DNA from: Trichobilharzia szidati
Lineage: Eukaryota > Platyhelminthes > Trematoda > Strigeidida > Schistosomatidae
NCBI GenBank assembly: GCA_944472155.2
Contig: OX235272.1
Location: forward strand, 94,556,020-94,620,019
DNA length: 64,000 nucleotides
Direction: 5' to 3'
Shown: piece after piece, positions 52,301 through 61,300 of the stretch
Position numbering within the stretch: position 1 is the stretch's first letter
Layout: the number at the start of each line of letters is the position of its first letter
Program-made: the position numbers and the translations under genes
The notes under the pieces: model-generated
Told to the model about the DNA's origin: nothing
Databases searched by the model: none
The model's input: only the letters and a program-made list of their open reading frames with translations

Positions 52301-55300
52301 TAGTGGACTCCCTACTCCACTCCTACTGCCTTGTAGGTCACACTTGGTTGTGTAAAGGCTAGAGCTGCACTCTCAAACAAAAGGCCGAGCGATTCTGGGG
52401 ACATCACTCGTACCAAATTCCCATGAAACTTCATGAACTCTCTGTTCATGAAGCCGGCTCATCCTCCCGTAGGAGATAGCCGAAGTAAAGTAAAAAAAGT
52501 AAGTACCTCAATGTAAGTCGGGATGTACAACTTTCGGGGCCGACCGTTTCTATCCTTCCTCTCCAGACCTAAGTGGTAGCATTGCCGGCTTGCTAGTCAC
52601 CTGCTGTTATATCCCCTATTCTGCAGCAGTACGACTTCATGACTTACCTTATAGTGGCAACTGCTTTTAGCCTAACCGCTATCCAAACAACCTTTCTGGC
52701 AGAAATACTAGTTCCAGAAACGATTGAGTTCGTTGGGTCATTACAATATCCAAACCCGACGATCACGTTAAGGCAGCAACTATCAGTCTAAGGTGCATTA
52801 TTATTTAATCTTATTTAACTCGATAAAATTGATCACTGCATTTTATTACTGGCTGAATTTCTTGTGCGTGGGTGTATATAATGGCATAATAAAAGTATAA
52901 TTTCCGTGATCTACAGTTAAAACTGATGTACGACTCAACAGTTCGTCTAATCAGATATCCAAATTGCATCTCACTCATCCAACAGCTAAGGTACTGTATA
53001 ACATTAAATGTGTTATTTTGCCAAAGTTATCTTATTTTACTTATCTTCATTGTATCTGTGATTTGTCAGCATAAGTAAGTAGCCGATTGTCATTTAAAGG
53101 GACATTAGTTCAAATCCTAATTTAGTAGCCAGGAGACATTATTAAGAGAGTGACGTAAGTGTTTGACTCTCTTGCGTACGAGCGTTGTACTTTTTTGAGA
53201 TAATGCATTAAGGCTCTATTTTTCATACAGAAAGTTTTATTAATCTTATTTGTCATATTAATACATGGTGTAATGCATTACGTTGACATGCCAGTTGTGG
53301 AATGAGTAGCGTTTCATGTAGTAATTATTTTGCATGCTAGCTCGAGGTTGTACTTCTAGAACACATTACGTTGTTCTGAAACATGTGGTATGAATGCTCA
53401 GCCATCACTTTAGTAAAACAGTTAGCTCAAGTGGGTTCAAGTTAATAAGTTGTAAGCAGTCAGGTCCAAACATAACATCAATCTATAAAACCACTGAATA
53501 ATGGTACCATTCACAGAAAAATTATTATTATTCCCCTGGGTTCCAAATAGTACGTGGGGCTTCATACGGCATGTCTACATTTTGTCCTGTTCCCTGCAGT
53601 TCTCTTCAGCTGAGCCCCAAGATTGCACATTGTCTCTCATCTCCTCCATGTTAACCTAAAACCGATTCCTAACTCGTCGTTTCCCGCGTGGGTTCCACTC
53701 GAGTGATGGCCAGGTTAGCTATGTCATTCGATGGTCTCCTCAGTATATGTCCGATCCACTTCCAATTTCTTCGGAATATTTGTTGAGCAAAAGGTTCGTA
53801 GCTGGGTCGTTTCCAGAGTTTCTTGTTGCTAATTCTTTCTGGCCATTTGAAATTCAATATGGAGCACTTGTTGGTAAAAGTCTGCAGCATGTTCGAAATA
53901 CTTTTAGTAACATGCCAAGTCTCTGAACCATTTCGAAGAACTTACTAACTTGACATTCGTGTTAAAAATTCGAATTTTGTTCTTTATGCTGAGTTCAGAA
54001 GATTTCCAAACTTATTTCAGAGTGATAAAAGTTTATCTTCCCTTTCCAATACTGGTCTTGACATCCTCGTCCGTGCTGTCGCCTATAGATGAGACGATGC
54101 TTCGTAGATAAGTGAAGCAGATAACTTCTTCCAAATTTATTCCCGTTGATGGTGCTTGGTGCTTGTTGTTTTTGGTTAGTTGCTTTCATCACCTCCGTCT
54201 TCTCTATGTTCGCTTGAAGTCGTGTCTTTGCTGCTTCTTCTGCCAGTTTGTGAAACATTAAACAAGAATCTCCTGGAGTTTTCCTATCTTTTCAACGTAT
54301 TCCCGTCTTTTTTCTCCCCACTCATGGAGTGCCCCTTAATCCAGTTCACCACAATTAGGAATAATATCGATCATAGTAAGTAGCCTTGTCGTACCCCTGT
54401 CTTCACTTCCAAAGGCTTCTTTGAGTTTTTCGTTTTGGATTACTTGACATGTGGCCTTTTCATGAAATTGATAACCATTTGGGACACTTCACAGTGTTGA
54501 ATTAGTCTCCAGACTACTTCGTGGTCAACTCTGTCAATGGCTTTTTCAGAGTCTATGGAGTTGAGGTCAAGGTTTGACTGCCCTTTTTGGTCTGTCACGG
54601 ATGTGTAGGTTAACTGGCTGTCGTCTTCAAGATGCTAATAATCAGTGATGAATTCAGTCCTTATCACAGGAATTCTGAATACCTTCTCTAGTCTTCATTA
54701 ATTTCTTTCTACCGCTTGATATATACTTGTAGATCAGAGTATCGTCATGTTTTAATCCTTTTTATTTTTCTTCGTGTTTTCATTATGTGCCAACTTGAAC
54801 TGCTGGATTTTGTATATGACCTTGGTAGCATAAGAACTGCTCTAATTAAGGTAAGATTTATTTAGTAATCGCTTTTAGGGCGACGGGTGTACAAAGTGAT
54901 GTGATTAAGTCTTTCCATTGTTTTATTTTCTTCCGTTTAATAATAATATCAATAATGGTTATAGTAACATAAACAACAATTATAATAAATTTTCTGATGT
55001 CTTGTTATTCATCTAGACTGGATCGTATGTAGCTACTCACAAACTTATAGACTTAGAGAATCAATTTGAGAATGAAGTGATCGCTAGACGTCATCGTGCT
55101 ACTGTAAATGATCCAGTTAGACAGCCTCCTGAGCGTCCAGTACTTTCAGATAGTGGTGAGTGATTTCTTTTATATAAGCTAGGTAATTTATTTCTATTTT
55201 CACCAATTCTGCAATAACTCGTTGTGCTTCATTTCAGTCGGAAAGCAGATAGAGATTCATAGGAAGCGATTAGTCGATAATAAGTTGTTGCTACTGTCTG

Positions 55301-58300
55301 CATCTCGTTCGTTTCGTTTCATTCGATTTACGTTCCTAGTGGGATATGGAGTTTCAAGCTTTCTAAAATTTAAAGTCTCAGTAATACTTGTGTTGCTTTA
55401 ACGGGATGAGGTTACTAGCCTCATAGCCAACCTTCCCTTTTTCCGGACATACTGCTGGCTAGGCGAGGTTTGAGAGTGCGTCCATCTGGAATCGAACCCC
55501 GGACCACATGAGTGGCCGGTAGGAGTTCCATCGCCAACCGACTATCCGGTCAAATCTTGATCACAGTTCATATGAACTAACTATTAATCTATATATCAGG
55601 AAACCTTTGGATGTTTTTCTATAAGGAAAGACTTTACAAAAGATTCATGAAAATCTAAGGGGACACAGTCTTCTGTCACTAAGGTTCACCGAGAGTCTTG
55701 AAGGAAAACTCAGCTATTTTAGTAATTTTAACATGTACTGTTGCTCAATAACGTGTGTCAGTAAACAAATCATTAATATTACCGTGGAACCCGAATGGAA
55801 AACAACGAGTTAAGCTTAGTCCGAGGGTGACATGGAGCAGACTGTGTGAAGAAGAATGAAAGCTCATAAATAATCATGGAGTTAGGTAAAAAAAAAAAGA
55901 CTGCAAAAACTTAGTGAAATGACAATGTGCTGACTGAAACTCTATGTTCCCCCTGAATCGAAAGCACTCTGAATTGATATTAGATGGTGAGAGGCAATCT
56001 GCAAGAGGTCGCGGTAGTATACTTCGTGCTTGTTGGCAATCGCCAGTAAGGTGTATACACAACCTTGAAAGAACTGGTCTCCCCATTGATTTTCGAACCC
56101 CCATTACCCACTGTCGCAGTTAGAGACATAACTACTAAGATATTCGGGTTCACGATTTACCTCCCGTAAGACTGTAATAGATATACTAGCTGGCTATGCA
56201 TTTTTGATGTCGCTACTCCTAGCCTTTTTTGATTGGTGGCGTAATAGTTTATTTAAGAATGGTTTATTAGCCATGGTGTTGGTGATATATGTGTATTTTT
56301 ATTTTTAACAGAGCACCGACGTAATTCTCGTGCTTCTCATCTACATAAATCAAAAAAATCATCTCGAGACAGTAATACTGGGAATTCTCTACTGGATAAT
56401 ATTGATTCTGATGGCAATCCTGATGAAAATGATGATTTAGTCTATGGGAGCGATCATGAGGAAGGTTCAGAAGAAATGCGTTTAAATGCATTTAAAACAA
56501 AGGTATTCTTAACTAGTGAATCAATTCTACTCCTAGTATATTTAAACTTTACACTATTTTCAATAAAAAAGTGGTTATTACGTCTAAGAATTAACTTGGA
56601 GGATCTCAGATGGAAACCTTTATGCATCCGTTTTTAGTTTAACGGTTACCAGTGGAGCAGCTTATATACTCTCCGTACTTTTATATTTATCAGTTTCGTA
56701 ATAGTGGGGCGGATAAACGACCTGGTACGGTCAAGGGTGGCTAGACTTTGGTTTTCCTCTCGAAATGCTGTCATGTGGCCACGCGTTCATATCCGCTGCC
56801 AAATAAGTTCTATTCACTGCCTTCACGCGACTAGGGAGTTTCTCACAGAATTGAAAAGGTGAATGTGAACATCTGGCGCTTGGAAGCGGACTGGTGGAGA
56901 TACAGGTCTAGTCAGGAGAGCTGGAAAATCCAGGCTGCAAAACTATGATGTACATGGGTTCCAGAAACCGGAAAGATCGAATGGCGTATGAAGCTGTTTG
57001 GGACACCGGAAGCCATGGGAACGTAGCTCCAGAGGCTATTCCATTTTCTTGTGTATCAGGCTTCGGTCTGGGCTTCCAGGCAGTATCCCAGTCCGCGCAC
57101 AAACTATGAAATTTTTATTTTAATAAAGATAATGATATTGGGATGCATATTATGGTTAACTTTTTGCTTATTAACTAACCATACTGTTTAGTGTTAAGCT
57201 ATGTTGTCTGTTTTCTTTTCCACTTTGTAACGTGTGTATATAATGATGAAATACACTTCAGTCTCGTCGTGGACGTAAAAATAAAATCATTTCATTCAAT
57301 TTTGAAAGCAAGTGTAAATTAAACAATTCTGCGTTAAACCGTATTTCACAAACAGTCAATGGTCATTCAATCGGTCAACGCAGTATTAGACAACAACGTG
57401 AAGTTGCTTACAAAGTTGAACATCCTAATCGACTACATCCTGATATATGGCATAATGAAGCTAATGAATTCAATGATGGTCCAGCATGTTCTTGCAAGCC
57501 AAAATATCGTATAGGACCATTGCATAACCAGTATGAAGGAGAGCAGGTAGTTATAATGACTGCTTCATTTTACTTTTACTATTAATAATAATGTGTTTAC
57601 TCAATTGATCATGTATTCAAATTGACCCCGTCTATCTTATTCTAGTTAGTCGGGCAATATGGTTGTCATATGGTTGTGAATTGCACTTTTTGTGTGCAAG
57701 TATATGGATTCTGTGCGATTACCCTACCTTCCAATATAAGTGGAATGGATTTTGAGACGCATCATCCATTAGTTAAGAGTCATGAGCATAAATCAATGGA
57801 CTGTACCCGTACATAGCGCAAGTGAACTTGTTCCTTTTACTGTTTGGTGATTCATATCTCAGTCATTAAATCGCAAATCGATCTGTATAAAATTAAAGAG
57901 AAAAAACCCACTCACTTTTAGATGAATTAGATAGCTTAATCCGGGTATTAAATCTGATTCACCTACTAATTTCACGCTTTAACTAACTGAATTTAAAATT
58001 GATCATGAATTGACTTCATTTAGAGAACGATTAAAGAGCAAGAGGTACTGGGCTACTGTTTCGGCCCTGTTTGGGATCCATCGGCAGTACATATACATCA
58101 GTTCACAAGGGATTGGACCCAGGAACTTCATGTTACATGGCGGGTTCGTATGCGACTGCGTCACTGGGACAGAACCCAATGGTCCATCAATTCCACCTTA
58201 CGTCACTCCGTGTTATATATCGCTACCACCAGGCAACGTCATCGGTGATTCGGATGGTTTCAACTGATTTGGCTCGCTGAGCTGAGTCGAATAAGGCATA

Positions 58301-61300
58301 TCACTGTTGAGATGGGCCCCAAGTGACCGTCTGATGTTTTAATTCCCTCGATCTGGTTAGCAAGCACTACTGGTTGATGTATCGAATTATAGTATCGTGG
58401 ACAACTGAAAAGGCGGAAACATTTAGCTTGTTCCTTTACTGGGTGTTTGTGACCCTCGTGTAAACTTCTGTTTTCTTTATATATATATATATATATATAC
58501 ATATATATACATAGTCAAATCCTTTGTCCCATTTAGAAGACTATCTTCATCACGAGTTGTTATCAACTGATTAGATGATAAATATCATGTAGTATCGATA
58601 TAGTGTTTCGTTTTTTATGGAACTTCTTGTCAGTATAAGGTGAGAAATGTAAAACTGTTTGGTTGGGTCCTGAATTATTGTCCAGCTTTTAAACTTCTAT
58701 TGCCTCCTAAGCTTTTTTCCGACGAAAGGAAACCACATCCACATGTAATACATTATATGAAATCCAATAAATAATATTGCAACTGGTAACTGTTTATGAT
58801 ATATTAATATCAAAATTGTATGTGGCGAAGTTGTCTACCTTACTTGACACCCTCCCTTGTTTTACTTTTAGCCAATACCTCCATGTATCCCAGAGTCGAA
58901 TAATCGTGACCGACTGTATCATTATCGGATAATTATTTCTCCAACAACTAATTTTGTTCAACCAATCCCATCAAAAATAACACACAATGGGAATGATTAT
59001 ATATTTGATGGGTTCTCTTTGTTCCTACATTACAAATTGGATAAAGTAAGCAGTTAAACAGCTGAATGTGTATTCATTTCTCCCATTATTATTATTATTA
59101 TTATTCGCTTGGTTTCCCAGTGCAATATAGGGCTTAAACTACACATCTCTACCTCGTTCTCTCCTTTGACGTCCTTTTCAGCTGGTTCCACGATTGTTCA
59201 TAAACTTTCATTCCCTCATGTCACCTTCAGACCTATGTCCCACTCGTCTTTTCCCATTCGGTTTCCACTCTAGGATGTAGTGTGTGATGTCACTGAACAA
59301 TCTCCTCACCGTTTGTCCGATCCATCAACATTTCCTTTTGCATATTTTTATAATGATAGAGTCTCAGTTGTCAGAGTTCCTTGTTGCTTACACTTTCTGG
59401 CTGGCTATATGATCTGAAGTATTGAGCGAAAGCATATGTTGATGAAAAGTCTGCAGTAACACGCCATGTCTTTGAAGCGGCGATTAGAAGATTCACTGGA
59501 CTGATATGAAGTGTTGAGGATCCGAATCTTGTTCTTTATTCCGTGGGCAGCAAATTTTCATACTGATTTAGGATTAATGAAGGCCTGTCTCGCTTCTCCT
59601 CTTCATGTGTTCTGTCTGTAATTGAAATGATGTTGACTAGGTGGCTTACTTCTTTTAAATTGGTGCTTGCTGTTGACTAGATATCTTCCCTATGTTCACG
59701 TGACTCCCCTTCTTCGCTGCTTCTTCTGCCTGTAGATATTTGAATTTGTGTGACATACACGAATCATCCGTCGAGTCCAGATCTTTTAGAGTCTTCTCGT
59801 CTGTCCGACGTATTCACTCATTACTTACTGTATCGTTAAAAAGCATATAAGCTTTGATGATGAATAAATGACAGTAGAATCATGTACTCTATGTAGTTGA
59901 ATAATAAACTGTCTAGATTATGTATATGCACTGACTACCTGTTGTTATTCATGTCATCTAAAGCTTCCATCTTGCCATTTTCACCTTCACACCAGTCTTT
60001 AACCTAACGCCTAACTTTGAGATTTACACGGATTTCTATCCCGACGATCAGTGGTTCACTTTTCTTAACTTGAAAAATTCTTCGCAACTTCACTTCACAG
60101 TGCAGTTCAATATGATGAATTTTAAGTCACTGTTTACAATACATTCTGTATTCAGTTTAATTAAATCAAGTTTGCATGCTTATCAGGCTGTTAGACATTT
60201 CAGTCTGAAATTCTCCACTCCACCTTAATAATACTCATGATGTGAAGCTAACTGTTGATCGGTGTTATTATTGCGTTCGCGGGATAGATACCGTTACTGT
60301 ACTTTCATAATATCTGCATGTATTTTCCTTTGTAATTCTCCCATTACCTGTGTAGTGTGTGTTATTGGGAGGTGAAAAAAGTAGGCCAGTCTACTCGTAC
60401 TCACTCAGCTGCGTAAGACCTTACAAAGAGTCGTCATCTCAAGTGATGTTAACCAGTGATTTCTGTTAGGGATGCCCACTGTCCCCATTTCTATTTAATT
60501 TCAGCATAGATGTACAAATGGAGTCTACCCTAACTGAATTTAGTAACTTGGGGATTGAATTGTTACTGGGAGACGCTTTGGTTGATTTAGAATATGAGGA
60601 TGAGATTGTCCTCCTAGGTGAAGACACTAACAAAATGCAGTGTCTTCTCAATACCTTGAACAGAAATCTTCGAATATGTCGCGCAATTCACCCCTGTCAT
60701 ATGCGAGATGATGTTACAGGACTGAACTATATAGGCTCCCAGCTTAAAGTTAGGGCGTAAAGTAGTAGAGCATGTCGACCACTTCACTTATTTGTGAGGT
60801 TACATCAGCTTCAACGTGCTGGTCACTGACGCAATCCCACTATGGATACAAAAAGGCTTATGTGGCATTTGACAACGTGCATTATTTCTGGCGTGGACGC
60901 TTTATCCAACTGGCTATCGATCAAAGGTACTGTGCGGCAGTTCACTCTGTCCTCCTCTATGGTTGTGAGACATGGTCATCCTAGGTGGGAGTTACGAAAA
61001 GGCAAGCTATCTCTAATAACATCTTTGGGTACTTTTTCTCGTGTCAGGTGGTATAGTATGGTGGGTAAGGTTAGGTGTTGAGTGTTGGGTGAGTAGGGTA
61101 AGTAAGTCTATGCAGTTGTGAAGCTGAATCGATTGACATGACTAGCACACATGTGACCCATGCCTAACCATTGCCTTCCTCGACGAGCAATCTTACCTGA
61201 CATAGGATTAGGTTCAAATTGAGAAGGGGATGGTCAAACCAAAACTGTGAGTCAGTCTATGAAGTCTTCGACAATTGGTTTGGGCCAGTCATGTAGTGAG

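Larger units (their letters stand above)
51194..55016 (+). other. DROSHA intron 2
   Basis: Holds a family C SINE-like element with a perfect palindrome (51342-51751), repeat family D copy 2 (51887-52797) and an RTE-like element (53527-54720, - strand). 52800-53520 and 54730-55010 show nothing I can name. Confidence 0.7.
55156..56311 (+). other. DROSHA intron 3
   Basis: Contains a family B SINE (55311-55551), an RTE-like snippet (about 55785-55870, + strand, with GTGGAACCCGAATGGAAAAC) and a truncated family C element (55978-56185). Confidence 0.65.

Noticed and set aside
54780..54860. Possible extra DROSHA exon reading MCQLELLDFVYDLGSIRTAL before a good GTAAGA donor
   Set aside because: No AG acceptor lies just upstream, the frame from the nearest AG has a stop, and exons 2 and 3 already join in phase without it.
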